The notes: generated from the letters alone by a model not told the origin. 64,000 nucleotides of DNA from Akkermansia sp. (GCA_017558555.1 JAFYUJ010000063.1:40081-104080), one strand, 5' to 3'. Shown: positions 8,622-17,917, counted from the first letter of the stretch. Program-made: numbers and translations.

Positions 8622-8662
8622 AAATCAAGAAGGCCAAGCAACATTTGCTGCCTGGCCTTCTT
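8622..8662 (-). terminator. Terminator of tRNA-Asn
   Basis: AAGAAGGCCA (8627-8636) pairs with TGGCCTTCTT (8653-8662); on the minus strand it is followed by GATTTTTGC. It begins directly after the tRNA. Confidence 0.85.
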
Positions 8663-8664
8663 TC

Positions 8665-8736
8665 CTCCGGCGGTTGGGATCGAACCAACGACCTAGTGAT
8701 TAACAGTCACCCGCTCTCCCGCTGAGCTACGCCGGA
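8665..8736 (-). tRNA. tRNA-Asn(GUU)
   Basis: A full cloverleaf of 72 nt on the minus strand: acceptor TCCGGCG with CGCCGGA, D arm with GCTC/GAGC, anticodon arm GGTGA/TCACT around CTGTTAA (anticodon GTT), T arm GTTGG-TTCGATC-CCAAC, discriminator G as usual for bacterial tRNA-Asn. CCA is not encoded. The variable loop is short. Confidence 0.97.
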
Positions 8737-8768
8737 TTTGCTATCCCCATCGGAATGGGCGCAGGCAG

Positions 8769-8797
8769 ATATTACTCCATTCTGAAGATGATTGCAA
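8769..8797 (-). promoter_or_regulatory. Promoter of tRNA-Asn
   Basis: Minus-strand TTGCAA (8792-8797), 17-base spacer, TAATAT (8769-8774), about 33 bases before the mature tRNA 5' end. Confidence 0.7.
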
Positions 8798-8837
8798 GCT
8801 TTTTTTTTGAAAAAATGTATTTTTTTATGAAATAGCG

Positions 8838-8866
8838 TTGCAAGAAAGATGGATTTAAGGTAAAAG
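8838..8866 (+). promoter_or_regulatory. Promoter of the M50 protease gene, predicted leaderless
   Basis: TTGCAA (8838-8843), 17-base spacer, TAAAAG (8861-8866). The start codon begins five bases after the -10 box, so transcription should begin at or next to the ATG. Confidence 0.5.
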
Positions 8867-8871
8867 GGGCC

Positions 8872-9633
8872 ATGCAATGTTGTTCATCTACAAAGGGTAG
8901 TCTTTATTTTGAACTTTTTGGTGTGCCGGTGCTGATTCGGCCCACATCCTGGATTGTATTGGCGCTTTTGGGCGGTGGACTGAGCATCGACAGTGGTGCA
9001 GACGTATCGGGAGTGCTTACATTTGTGGTGGCGGGCATGCTTTGTTTGCTGGTGCATGAGTTTGGCCACGCGCTGGTGGGGCGCAAACTGGGAAGCGGCG
9101 AACCCAGCATCGAAATAGCAGGGCTGGGCGGAGTCACCTACACCCCCTACCCTCCGCGTACGCGCTGGGGGTACTTCACGATGGTGCTGGCAGGCCCCCT
9201 GGCCTCTTTGCTGCTGGGAATCGTGGCAGGTGGTCTCATGGGGCTGCTGTTTTTCGGCAATCCGCTGGCGGGCATACTCATCAGCCTGATGCAACCGCTT
9301 GGACTCGACGCGCCGGACTGGGCGTACGTGCCATTTATCTCGTCCATTGAATCCGGCGAGCTCTCCCTCTTTGCGCTGAGTTGCTTTTTTGATATCTTTT
9401 TTGTGTGCATGTACTGGAGTCTGTTCAACCTGCTGCCCTTATTCCCGCTGGATGGAGGCAAGCTGCTGGGCACCCTGTTAGATAACTACCGCACCGCCAG
9501 CATCGTGGGGTTGGTACTGGCTCTCGGGCTGTGCCTCCTGAGCCTCATCAACGGCATGTGGTTCAACATGGTCATCACCGGTTATCTGGCCGCCATCAAT
9601 TGGCAATACCTGCGCAGCTTCCACAAGGAGTAA
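8872..9633 (+). CDS. M50-family (site-2 protease type) membrane metalloprotease
   Basis: A 253-residue polytopic protein with the HEFGH zinc motif (62-66) inside a membrane segment and the second-shell NLLPLFPLDGG motif in a later helix, whose Asp is the third zinc ligand. Membrane segments lie about 25-70, 95-125, 160-185 and 205-240. Short M50 proteins of this form (SpoIVFB/Rip-like without PDZ or CBS domains) cleave substrates within the membrane. No substrate such as an anti-sigma factor is adjacent. aroC follows 50 bases downstream with its own promoter. Confidence 0.88.
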   Translation: MQCCSSTKGSLYFELFGVPVLIRPTSWIVLALLGGGLSIDSGADVSGVLTFVVAGMLCLLVHEFGHALVGRKLGSGEPSIEIAGLGGVTYTPYPPRTRWGYFTMVLAGPLASLLLGIVAGGLMGLLFFGNPLAGILISLMQPLGLDAPDWAYVPFISSIESGELSLFALSCFFDIFFVCMYWSLFNLLPLFPLDGGKLLGTLLDNYRTASIVGLVLALGLCLLSLINGMWFNMVITGYLAAINWQYLRSFHKE

Positions 9634-9640
9634 TCCGCGC

Positions 9641-9669
9641 TTGATTTTCCGGCGCTCATCAGGTATCAT
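9641..9669 (+). promoter_or_regulatory. Promoter of aroC
   Basis: TTGATT (9641-9646), 17-base spacer, TATCAT (9664-9669); 14 bases to the ATG. Confidence 0.6.
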
Positions 9670-9683
9670 CCCCCGCAAGCATT

Positions 9684-10772
9684 ATGTCGAGTACTTTCGG
9701 TTCCGTTTTCAAAATCAGCACCTGGGGCGAATCCCACGGTGTGGGGGTGGGAGTTGTCATTGATGGGTGTCCGGCCCGCGTACCCCTGTGCGTGGAGGAT
9801 ATTCAGCATGAGCTGAATCGCCGCCGCCCCGGCCAGAGTGCCATTGTGACACCGCGCTCGGAAGAAGATCGGGTGGAAATCCTCAGCGGTGTGCAGGATG
9901 GCCTGACCCTGGGCACCCCCATTGCCCTGCTGGTGCGCAACAAGGATCACCGCTCCTCGGCCTACGATGAGATGCAGCACACCTATCGCCCCTCTCACGC
10001 CGATTATTGCTACGATGCCAAGTACGGCATACGCGCCTGGGCCGGTGGCGGGCGAGCCAGCGCACGCGAGACGATTGCGCGCGTGGCGGCAGGTGCGGTG
10101 GCGCAAGCCGTGGTGAAAACTCTGAGTCCCGGTACCGATGTATTGGCCTGGGTGCAGCAGGTGTACACCTGTGTGTGCCCCACAGCGCCGGCAGATGTGC
10201 AGCGCGCGGTGGTGGAAGGCAACATCGTGCGCACAGCGAATGAAACAGCAGCCAAAGAAATGACACAGTCGATATTGGATGCCCGCGGCCGCGGCGATTC
10301 GCTCGGCGGTGTTGTGGCCTGCACCGTTCGTAACTGCCCCGTGGGGCTGGGCGACCCGGTTTTCGATAAATTGGAAGCCACGCTGGCCCACGCCATGATG
10401 AGCATCCCGGCCTGCAAGGGCTTTGAGGTAGGCTCCGGGTTTGCCGCAGCACAATGCAGCGGCAGTGAACACAATGATACATTCTACATGGAAGGCGCAC
10501 GCGTACGCACACGTACCAACCGCTCCGGTGGCATTCAGGGCGGTATCTCCAATGGAGAGGACATCAACATGCGCATGGCGTTCAAACCCACGGCCACGCT
10601 CATGATTGAGCAAGACACCGTAAACGATGAGCACCAAGAGGTGAAGCTGCGCGGTAAGGGGCGCCACGACCCCTGCGTCTTGCCCCGTGCAGTCCCCGTG
10701 GTGGAATCCATGGCCTGGATTGTGCTGTGCGACCACCTGCTCCGCCAACAAGCCGTCTCCTGTATCTCCTAA
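9684..10772 (+). CDS. aroC: Chorismate synthase
   Basis: A 362-residue enzyme converting 5-enolpyruvylshikimate-3-phosphate to chorismate with reduced FMN, the last shared step to aromatic amino acids. Family signatures are seen in order: GESHG near the start, the RRRPGQS region, YRPSHADY, GGGRASARET and, in the C-terminal half, RTNRSGGIQGGISNGE. Length is normal. It appears to lead a plus-strand group with the small membrane protein, the APH-like kinase and the CHASE2-like gene, spaced 24 and 29 bases and then overlapping; the link to aromatic synthesis is probably only transcriptional. Confidence 0.97.
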   Translation: MSSTFGSVFKISTWGESHGVGVGVVIDGCPARVPLCVEDIQHELNRRRPGQSAIVTPRSEEDRVEILSGVQDGLTLGTPIALLVRNKDHRSSAYDEMQHTYRPSHADYCYDAKYGIRAWAGGGRASARETIARVAAGAVAQAVVKTLSPGTDVLAWVQQVYTCVCPTAPADVQRAVVEGNIVRTANETAAKEMTQSILDARGRGDSLGGVVACTVRNCPVGLGDPVFDKLEATLAHAMMSIPACKGFEVGSGFAAAQCSGSEHNDTFYMEGARVRTRTNRSGGIQGGISNGEDINMRMAFKPTATLMIEQDTVNDEHQEVKLRGKGRHDPCVLPRAVPVVESMAWIVLCDHLLRQQAVSCIS

Positions 10773-10796
10773 CCCCGTTAACGCCAAGGCTGACAC

Positions 10797-11090
10797 ATGG
10801 GAATAGCTGTACTACTGGGATATTTGAGTTCCACGTTTTTCGTGTTCTGTGGTGTGCTGAAGATGGTCACCTACATCAAGCACCAGGAACAGCTGAACGA
10901 TTATGCCGTCTTTCTGGGCAATCTCGCCATAGAAGGCTGGCCGCTGGCCGTGGGGACAGCGCTGTACCTGCTCACGCAAATTGCCTTGCAGTGCGAAAAG
11001 CAAGCCGTCATCAGCGCAGCCCCCGTTCTGCAACTGGGCAGCAAGACGCCGCCCACCTCAAAAGGCAAAGCAACCACATCTGAAAGCTGA
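10797..11090 (+). CDS. Small membrane protein of unknown function
   Basis: A 97-residue protein with two likely membrane segments (about 5-24 and 47-67) and a polar, Ser/Lys/Thr-rich C-terminal tail. No family recognised. It lies 24 bases after aroC and 29 before the kinase gene, which supports it as a real operon member. Confidence 0.65.
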   Translation: MGIAVLLGYLSSTFFVFCGVLKMVTYIKHQEQLNDYAVFLGNLAIEGWPLAVGTALYLLTQIALQCEKQAVISAAPVLQLGSKTPPTSKGKATTSES

Positions 11091-11119
11091 CCCCCCGCGC
11101 TCACGTATTACTGTTCGAC

Positions 11120-12091
11120 ATGTATCAGGTTTCCCAGCAGGCACGCACGGCCATCGCCCAACTCATGCAGCAGCATGGGGGCGACAGCGTTGACCCGCAG
11201 GAGCTGAGCATCATCGCCGCCGGAGCTTCGGGGCGCGCCATCATGCGCAGCCCGCTTCACCCCGGCATCATCGGTATTTATTGGACCGCGGAGCGCGCGG
11301 ACAACAACTCATTTCTTCCCGCCGCGCATGGGCTGGCTGCCGCCGGTGTGCGGGTGCCAGCCATTCTGGCAGAGCAAGACTGCGGCCAAGGCTGCGGTGT
11401 TTGCCTGGTGCAGGATTTGGGGAATGCAGACCTGCTCAGCCTGAAACAAGCAGATTGGGAGACGAGGAAAGCGGCCTACACCCAAGCCATACAGGCTGTG
11501 GCACCGCTGCACCGGCTCACCCCCGACTGGCCCCTGCAACCGGGCTTTGATGCACAGCTTTATCGCTGGGAGCAAAGCTACTTTGCAGAGCATTACCTCC
11601 AAGCCTACTGCGGCAAAGATGCCACCGATTTCCTGAGCCGGCCGGCCTTGCAAGAGATGGCCGATTGGCTGGCAGCCCTACCCACCAGCCCGGTTCACCG
11701 CGATTTTCAGAGCCAGAACATCATGCTGACGGGCGAAACCGCCACACTCATCGATTTTCAGGGCATGCGCCTGGGGCGCCCCGAGTATGATATGGCCTCC
11801 CTCCTGCTGGACCCCTACATGAGCCTGAGCCCGGCAGAACAGGAAGAATTGCTCGACATCTGGGAAACTACACGGGGCGAGAACATCGACCGCAACATCT
11901 TCGCAGCCTGTGCCTTGCAACGCATCATGCAAGCACTGGGAGCATTCGCCAATATTGGTCTCAATCAGCACAAGGAATGGTATCTCAACCTCATCCCGGC
12001 GGGGTTGACATCGCTTAAACGCGCCATGAAGCTCGCCCCGACCGGTTCACCCGCAGCCCACGTAGCAGCATGTCTTCAAGCCGTTCTATAA
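11120..12091 (+). CDS. APH-fold kinase, AmgK-like (cell-wall sugar recycling type)
   Basis: A 323-residue phosphotransferase of the aminoglycoside-phosphotransferase fold. The Brenner motif is HRDFQSQN (193-200, catalytic Asp195 and Asn200) and the metal-binding DFQ follows at 212-214; GRPEYDMASLL is typical of AmgK, the anomeric MurNAc/GlcNAc kinase of peptidoglycan recycling. The AmgK-like N-terminal ASGRAIMR region also matches. A MurU nucleotidyltransferase, its usual partner, is not adjacent. An antibiotic-resistance role is unlikely given the AmgK-like features. The next gene starts inside its last codons. Confidence 0.75.
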   Translation: MYQVSQQARTAIAQLMQQHGGDSVDPQELSIIAAGASGRAIMRSPLHPGIIGIYWTAERADNNSFLPAAHGLAAAGVRVPAILAEQDCGQGCGVCLVQDLGNADLLSLKQADWETRKAAYTQAIQAVAPLHRLTPDWPLQPGFDAQLYRWEQSYFAEHYLQAYCGKDATDFLSRPALQEMADWLAALPTSPVHRDFQSQNIMLTGETATLIDFQGMRLGRPEYDMASLLLDPYMSLSPAEQEELLDIWETTRGENIDRNIFAACALQRIMQALGAFANIGLNQHKEWYLNLIPAGLTSLKRAMKLAPTGSPAAHVAACLQAVL

Positions 12092-13416
12092 GTTACAAAG
12101 GCTGGTTCATCTGGCTGGTCCTCATCATCGGTGCCTGGTTTGGCGGCAAGAGCCTCTTCCCGGGTGCGGATACGAAAATTTTTGATTACATCGGCCACAA
12201 AAACGGCTGGACTAAGCAAGAACACGCCCAGCTGCATCTCCCCGGCAAGGAACTGCAAATGGAAACGGTGCTCAGCGAAAAACGCACGCTCATCTGCCCT
12301 GCGGTAGGCAAGGTAGAACTCAATGACAGTACTGCTCAAAATTGCTTTGCAGCCCTGCCCCTGCAAACGCAGGATATGGCCGTGTTGCTGCGCTACCTCG
12401 CCCAAGCGGGGACCCGCTCGGTTGGTGTATCAGCCCCCTTTGTGTGGCAGGAAGAGCCGGGTGACATGGCACGCCAGATGTTCTGCACGGCGTTGCAAAG
12501 CTTTGACAGCGCCGTCATTGGCCTGCGTGGGCGAACCGCAGCCCAGGCAGATTTCACCCCTGTAGCGCTGCGCAATATATCCATCCCCGCCGAACAGGTG
12601 GAGGGCGACCCCACCGGGCTCCCGGCTGCTAATAAGCCCCACCCCAATGGGTTGGCCAGCTCCCCCGATGCGCTCAAAGTCACCTGGGCTCCCGACTGGC
12701 TGGATGATGAACCGTTGACCCACAAGCCCTCTGCCCTGGCGGAAATTTCCTACCCGCTGCTCATGCGTTGGAATGGGGAAACCATACCCACCCTTCCCTT
12801 GCGACTGGCTTTGATGCACCTTGGGCTCACTCCGGCGGATGTAGGAGTGCGGTTGGGGCGAGACATCCGTTTCGGCGGGCGCAGTCTGCCACTGGATGAG
12901 CACGGGCGCACCCGGCTCACCCATGCTGCCACGGTCGAGATTCCGCTGGCCGATGTTGTGGGGGGTAAGAGCGAACAGGTGAAAAAACTTGGCGAAAAGC
13001 CCTGTGTCTTCATTGCCCAACCGCATGAGGGCGCAGAAAACGCCGCAAGATTACAGCTGATGGCGGCCACCATTTCCCAGCTCATCGGCAAGGAAAAGAT
13101 AGAGTACACGAAATCCACACGTCCCTGCGGTGGCAAAGTGCTGGAACCCGTCAGGGTACAAACTGACATCTGGATACCAGTGATGGCAACCGGGGCTATT
13201 GCGCTTTCCCTGTTGATTCTCCCTTGGTTGCCGTTGCTGATAAGGCTCATCATCATCAAAGGCAGCCTCGTTCTTCTGTTCTGGCAGGTAGCACGCTGCG
13301 CTCTCAACGGCTTCTGGTTCAGCATCACAGCTGCCACCATTTGCTGGGCGCTGTGGACGTTGGCTCTGCTGGTGCTGCGGCCGAAAGAACGCGGCTATTT
13401 CCGCCGCCGGAGATAA
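12070..13416 (+). CDS. Membrane protein with CHASE2-like periplasmic domain
   Basis: A 448-residue protein whose ATG overlaps the kinase gene by 22 bases. One N-terminal membrane segment (about 10-29), a large extracytoplasmic region (about 30-365), then three closely spaced C-terminal membrane segments (about 368-440) and a short basic tail. The stretch LLRYLAQAGTRSVGVSAPF resembles the core of CHASE2 sensory domains, and three C-terminal helices after the domain are the CHASE2 topology. No cyclase, kinase or phosphatase output domain follows, so any signal must pass to a partner. The CHASE2 call is from pattern only. Confidence 0.65.
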   Translation: MSSSRSISYKGWFIWLVLIIGAWFGGKSLFPGADTKIFDYIGHKNGWTKQEHAQLHLPGKELQMETVLSEKRTLICPAVGKVELNDSTAQNCFAALPLQTQDMAVLLRYLAQAGTRSVGVSAPFVWQEEPGDMARQMFCTALQSFDSAVIGLRGRTAAQADFTPVALRNISIPAEQVEGDPTGLPAANKPHPNGLASSPDALKVTWAPDWLDDEPLTHKPSALAEISYPLLMRWNGETIPTLPLRLALMHLGLTPADVGVRLGRDIRFGGRSLPLDEHGRTRLTHAATVEIPLADVVGGKSEQVKKLGEKPCVFIAQPHEGAENAARLQLMAATISQLIGKEKIEYTKSTRPCGGKVLEPVRVQTDIWIPVMATGAIALSLLILPWLPLLIRLIIIKGSLVLLFWQVARCALNGFWFSITAATICWALWTLALLVLRPKERGYFRRRR

Positions 13417-13422
13417 GCGACA

Positions 13423-13440
13423 TTCCCCGATTCCGGGGAA
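13423..13440. terminator. Hairpin between convergent genes
   Basis: TTCCCCG (13423-13429) pairs with CGGGGAA (13434-13440). No T run on either strand; weak. Confidence 0.35.
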
Positions 13441-13476
13441 GAAACGGGGGATAAACGAAAAGCGGAAGCTACCGCA

Positions 13477-15582
13477 TCAGCGCTTTTGCAATTTCACCAC
13501 GGTGCGGAGGGTGCAACGCCCCTGGTCTATGGTAACAGAGCCATACAAACTCTTGGCAATACCGGCAGCCAACTCAGCTGAAACCGCCCATTCTTCCAGC
13601 ATTTCAGAGAGTTTTTCCAAGTCGCTTATCTGCGCATTCTCCGCCGAGACAACACTCTCTGTCGCATCCTCGATTTCCGACATGGGAACAGCCTCTTCTT
13701 CTGCCGGGATTCGGGAGCGATAAGAATCTGCAATACCACGCAACGTTGTGGCCAGGGGCTCGAAATGCAGAGAGAAAACGGCGCCCTGATACGGCATCGT
13801 ACCTGTAGCAGCAGAAACAAGTTTCTCATTGTATGCAGAGGAGCTTCCGACGACAAAATTGGTGTCGCTCACGGTCACATTGGGCACCATGTGCTCCGTG
13901 CAAACCGGCATATAGAAACAGTAGGAGATGGCATCCCCCGTTTGTTTGGAGGGGAAAGAGAGCGCTTTCACCAGCAAGGAACTGCCAAAGCATTTGCCCG
14001 CCACCCCGGCAGCCGCTTGCATGATGGTATCCCAGCCTTGTGCCAGGCATGCACGCTGCGTGACAGGGGCACTGTATGCCAAGCGAGGCATGGCAACCGT
14101 ATTATCGGAGGCTCCGCCAAAAAGCGACGGCAATGAGCCATCTGCATCCACCAGGAAAGCCCCCCCCCGGCCCAGCCCCTGTCCCATGGTCGAGAAAGCC
14201 TGGTCGAGGAGATTACACTCCGGCATCAACTTCTCAATAAAGCCGATGGTCTCATCCGATTCTTTCTTTTTCTCCTCTGTCAAGGTCAGGGCGTAGCCTT
14301 TCCAGGCATCCAGCAGAGGCGGCAGGAATTGGCCCAAAGTTGGAGCGGAGGCTACGCTGTGGAACGGGGTGGATTCTGCGTAGAAGATATTGCCACGGGC
14401 ATTGGATTGAGCCACATAACGCAACACCCCGGGCTCATACGAGGCGCCGGCGGCATCATAGCTGGTTTCCAGCGTCAGCTCTTGCTTATTCATGCGGCAC
14501 AGCAACAAAGCATCCTGATTCTGTGCGGGGCCAAAAAGCCCCAAAAGCTGTTTTTGCAGTGCCTCTACCCCGGCAGAGGCTTTGGTGTATTCGGCTTTGC
14601 GGTCGCGGTACACAATGCCCAGCACATCGAAAATGCGACGCATAGCCGCAGCAGCCACGGAAACGGGCTTGCGCTGCGCAGCATCGGCAGCTTGTACCAC
14701 CTCTTTCCCGGCATAGCCCACAAACAATAAATCTTGCAGATGAGCATCACATGCGGCAAGCTGGGGAGCCACCAGCGCCGATTGCTCCACGGAGGAGGGC
14801 AAATTCACATCCTGCGGATTGGCACACAAAGCCACCACCAGAGTCGAGCCACAGTTTTTCACCATCAGATACAAATCTTTCCGGGTACCCGGCGCCACCT
14901 CTGCTTCCTTGATTTTGACACCGATAAATCCATCATGCTCCATGGGCTCAGCCTGCTCCATATAGGAAACCAGCGCCATAGAAACCAGCATTTTGGCCCA
15001 CTGTTCCACTTGTTTTTCCTGACCATCGCTCAGCGTCAGCACAGCGTACAGAGGCTTCATCTGCCATTTATTGAGGACGGCATCTTTATCAGCCTCCATG
15101 CTCTGAATGAAAGTTTGTGACGAAGCTTGCCGAATGAGGCGTTTGAGTTCCTTTCGTGCATCATCAGCCCACGATTCGTGAAAACGATTCCGTTCTTCAT
15201 ATTCTTGAGAGACAGCAAACAATGACAAAAGAAGCTGCACGCCCTCTGCGCTACCATCTCCCAAGCTCACTGCGAAACTTTGCAGCGCATTCAACTCATC
15301 GGGCACGGGGCCCACCGGTTGGTCCAACCACATCCCGCCGGAGAGAAACTGGCGAAGATGCTTACCCATGTGGGCAAAGGCAAGGTATCCATCCGTATCC
15401 GCCGGAATGTAAGCCAGAGCCGACAACGCAGCCTGGCGTTGCTGCATCTCCCCGGCCTGAATCGGCGTTGTTTGAGCCAGCTCGGCAAACACCTCCTCAG
15501 CAGCCACTTTTTGTGGAGCAGCCTGTGAACACAGAGTGCCCACCGTCATAGCCAACGCGGTAAGAATCACTTGCTTCTTCAT
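13477..15582 (-). CDS. Large secreted protein of unknown function
   Basis: A 701-residue protein read from the ATG at 15582 (MKKQVILTALAMTVG), which gives a clean signal peptide ending near CSQAAP; the frame stays open further upstream but a promoter lies there (15590-15618). The mature protein has no transmembrane segment and no motif I can assign. It is Ala-, Glu- and Ser-rich with repeated pairs of Cys-poor helical segments, and a run of pattern DGYLAFAHMGKHLRQF near residue 60. Periplasmic or surface location is inferred. It is monocistronic and diverges from the phosphate permease. Confidence 0.75.
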   Translation of the reverse strand: MKKQVILTALAMTVGTLCSQAAPQKVAAEEVFAELAQTTPIQAGEMQQRQAALSALAYIPADTDGYLAFAHMGKHLRQFLSGGMWLDQPVGPVPDELNALQSFAVSLGDGSAEGVQLLLSLFAVSQEYEERNRFHESWADDARKELKRLIRQASSQTFIQSMEADKDAVLNKWQMKPLYAVLTLSDGQEKQVEQWAKMLVSMALVSYMEQAEPMEHDGFIGVKIKEAEVAPGTRKDLYLMVKNCGSTLVVALCANPQDVNLPSSVEQSALVAPQLAACDAHLQDLLFVGYAGKEVVQAADAAQRKPVSVAAAAMRRIFDVLGIVYRDRKAEYTKASAGVEALQKQLLGLFGPAQNQDALLLCRMNKQELTLETSYDAAGASYEPGVLRYVAQSNARGNIFYAESTPFHSVASAPTLGQFLPPLLDAWKGYALTLTEEKKKESDETIGFIEKLMPECNLLDQAFSTMGQGLGRGGAFLVDADGSLPSLFGGASDNTVAMPRLAYSAPVTQRACLAQGWDTIMQAAAGVAGKCFGSSLLVKALSFPSKQTGDAISYCFYMPVCTEHMVPNVTVSDTNFVVGSSSAYNEKLVSAATGTMPYQGAVFSLHFEPLATTLRGIADSYRSRIPAEEEAVPMSEIEDATESVVSAENAQISDLEKLSEMLEEWAVSAELAAGIAKSLYGSVTIDQGRCTLRTVVKLQKR

Positions 15583-15589
15583 ACCAAAC

Positions 15590-15618
15590 ACTATAACGAA
15601 ACAAAAGCCGGGTGTAAA
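15590..15618 (-). promoter_or_regulatory. Promoter of the 701-residue secreted protein, predicted leaderless
   Basis: Minus-strand TTTACA (15613-15618), 17-base spacer, TATAGT (15590-15595); exactly seven bases then ATG. Confidence 0.6.
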
Positions 15619-15670
15619 GCCGAAAGGGGCTACACCACACCATAAAGCAGGCAAAAAAATCACATTTTTC

Positions 15671-15699
15671 TTGTATCGGACAACGGAACATGGTAGAAC
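15671..15699 (+). promoter_or_regulatory. Promoter of the PiT permease gene
   Basis: TTGTAT (15671-15676), 17-base spacer, TAGAAC (15694-15699), 13 bases before the chosen start. No Pho-box-like repeat was recognised. Confidence 0.5.
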
Positions 15700-15712
15700 A
15701 GGCGCGTATACC

Positions 15713-17917
15713 ATGGAAATCTACTACGTTATCTTTGGCATGTTGGCGTTGCTCTCAGTCTTCGGGCTGATTGTCGGTGTGAGCAATGACGCCTGTAACT
15801 TCCTGAACTCCTCCATTGGCTGCCGTGCAGGCACCTACAACCAGGCTGTGGCCGTGGCGGCTGTGGGCGTATTGCTGGGTGCCTGTTTCTCCAGCGGCAT
15901 GATGAGTGTGGCGCGCAATGGTGTGATGGAGCCGGCCATGTTTACCTTCCACGAGGTCATGCTGCTTTACTTGGCTGTGATGGTGGCAAACATCATCCTG
16001 CTGGACACCTTCAACACACTGGGCTTGCCTACCTCCACTACTGTGTCGCTGGTCTTCTCCTTGCTGGGTGCTGCCGTGGGTATGGCCATTGTCAGCAGTG
16101 GTGAGTTCCTCTCCTGCCCCTTGGTGGAATACATCAACGAGGAGCGCTGCATCAAGATGATTATCGCCATCTTCGCTTCTGTAGCCATTGCCTTTACAGT
16201 AGGGTCTATCGTCATGTGGCTGGCTCGTCTGATATTCAGCTTCCGCTTCCAGCGTATGTATAAAGCCATCGGTCCGCTGTGGTGTGGTCTGGCTTTCACC
16301 GCCATCAGCTATTTCATCTTCTTCAAGGGTCTCAAGGGCAGTATCTTCAAGTCTGACATTCAGGCGCTGATTGATGCCGGACTCGTACCCATGATTGTCA
16401 GCTGTGCTGCTGTATTCTGGATTCTCTTCTCGGCATTCCTGCAATACATCTGCAAGATTAACACCCTGCGCATTGCCGTACTTGCCGGTACCGGCTCACT
16501 GGCTCTTGCCTTTGCCGGCAACGATATGGTGAACTTCATCGGTGTCTTCATGGCAGCCAAGGACGCTCTGTTTGACCCGGCCGTCACCCCCGATGTGGTA
16601 AATACCCTCAAGATGGGTGATATTCTGGCAGGCGATGGTGCAGCAGCCAGCATCTACTATCTGCTGGGTGCCGGCATTATCATGGTATTGGCCCTCTTCT
16701 TCTCCAAGAAAGCTCGCAAAGTGACAGAGACGGAGCTCAAGCTTTCCTCCTCCAGCCAGGGCAAGGAACGCTTTGGCTCCAGCCAGCCCGCCCGCATCAT
16801 CGTGCGTTCGGCCCTCAACACCGCGCGTTTCATCGGGCGCATCACCCCTGCTCCCATTGCCTCCTTTGTGAGCAAGCGCTTCGAGCCGCTCACCCCCGAG
16901 GAAGAAACGGATGCCAACTACGACATGATTCGTGCTTCCGTCAACCTGACCATCGCAGCTCTTCTCATCTCCGTGGGTACGGACATGGGCCTGCCTCTGT
17001 CCACCACCTATGTTATCTTCATGGTGTCCATGGGTAGCTCTCTGGCAGACCGCGCCTGGGGCCGCGACAGCGCCGTGTACCGCATCACCGGCGTGCTCAC
17101 CGTGATTGCCGGTTGGCTCATCACAGGCATCGCCGCCTGTCTGGCAGCCCTGCTTGTGGCTCTTATCCTGGGCTACTGCGGCACCTGGGGCATGGTTATC
17201 ATGCTCACGACTGCAGGCATCCTGCTCATCAAGTCCACCTTCTTCACCCAGTCCGTGCGCCAGGAAATCCGCATGCTGGACGTGAACAAGGAAAGCTCCA
17301 TGCACGACTTCGGCGCTTCTGCCGCCGGGCGTCTGGGTCGCATGGTGGGCATCTACAACGCCATGGTCAAGGCACTGCTGGAAGAAGACCTCGACACACT
17401 GAAGCGACTGCGCAAGAAGACCCGCAACCTCAAGCGCGATATCCAGCAGATTAAAGAGAATGAGGTATTGCCCACCCTGCCCACCATCCCGGCAGCGCAA
17501 GCAGATCGCGGCCAGCTGATTTTCCGCATCACTGAGATTTCGCTCGTCACCTGTGAATGCCTGCTCACCTTGGTCAAGGCCAGTTTCAACCACATCGACA
17601 ACACTCACGAAGGGCTGAACCAGGCCCAGGCCAAGGACTTGCTTGCGCTCAATGAAAAGATTGGGCGTTTCTATCCCGACCTGATTGATATGCTCAAGGC
17701 CGGCAACTACGATGGCATCAAGAGCATGCTGGAATCCACAGACAAGTTGGGCAATGACTTTGCAGACTGCATCACCCGCCACCTCATGCACAACGCAGCA
17801 GATGACAGCAGCATGCGCAACGGCATTCTCTACCTCACCCTCCTCAACGAAACCCGCGCCATGGTGAGCCACGCGTTCGCTCTCATCGAGCGCATCAAGG
17901 AGCTCTACGAAGGTTAA
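15713..17917 (+). CDS. PiT-family phosphate permease fused to a PhoU-like domain
   Basis: A 734-residue protein starting at ATG 15713 (MEIYYVIFGM), just after the promoter. It carries both PiT half-signatures: NDACN near residue 23 and GNDMVN near residue 265, each in a membrane helix, with about ten membrane segments in total and a cytoplasmic loop around residues 325-410. PiT permeases import phosphate (as metal-phosphate) using proton or sodium gradients. About residues 520-734 are soluble, helical and rich in heptads, with the three-helix look of PhoU, normally a separate regulator gene beside pit. The fusion suggests built-in gating or signalling. A terminator follows at 17938-17973. Confidence 0.9.
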   Translation: MEIYYVIFGMLALLSVFGLIVGVSNDACNFLNSSIGCRAGTYNQAVAVAAVGVLLGACFSSGMMSVARNGVMEPAMFTFHEVMLLYLAVMVANIILLDTFNTLGLPTSTTVSLVFSLLGAAVGMAIVSSGEFLSCPLVEYINEERCIKMIIAIFASVAIAFTVGSIVMWLARLIFSFRFQRMYKAIGPLWCGLAFTAISYFIFFKGLKGSIFKSDIQALIDAGLVPMIVSCAAVFWILFSAFLQYICKINTLRIAVLAGTGSLALAFAGNDMVNFIGVFMAAKDALFDPAVTPDVVNTLKMGDILAGDGAAASIYYLLGAGIIMVLALFFSKKARKVTETELKLSSSSQGKERFGSSQPARIIVRSALNTARFIGRITPAPIASFVSKRFEPLTPEEETDANYDMIRASVNLTIAALLISVGTDMGLPLSTTYVIFMVSMGSSLADRAWGRDSAVYRITGVLTVIAGWLITGIAACLAALLVALILGYCGTWGMVIMLTTAGILLIKSTFFTQSVRQEIRMLDVNKESSMHDFGASAAGRLGRMVGIYNAMVKALLEEDLDTLKRLRKKTRNLKRDIQQIKENEVLPTLPTIPAAQADRGQLIFRITEISLVTCECLLTLVKASFNHIDNTHEGLNQAQAKDLLALNEKIGRFYPDLIDMLKAGNYDGIKSMLESTDKLGNDFADCITRHLMHNAADDSSMRNGILYLTLLNETRAMVSHAFALIERIKELYEG

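Noticed and set aside
11120..12091. Aminoglycoside resistance phosphotransferase
   Set aside because: The motif context (HRDFQSQN, DFQ, PEYDMASLL) is of the AmgK sugar-kinase type and there is no mobile context.
16496..17872. A 458-codon minus-strand frame inside the PiT permease gene
   Set aside because: The permease is convincing on the plus strand and this frame has no domain or promoter.
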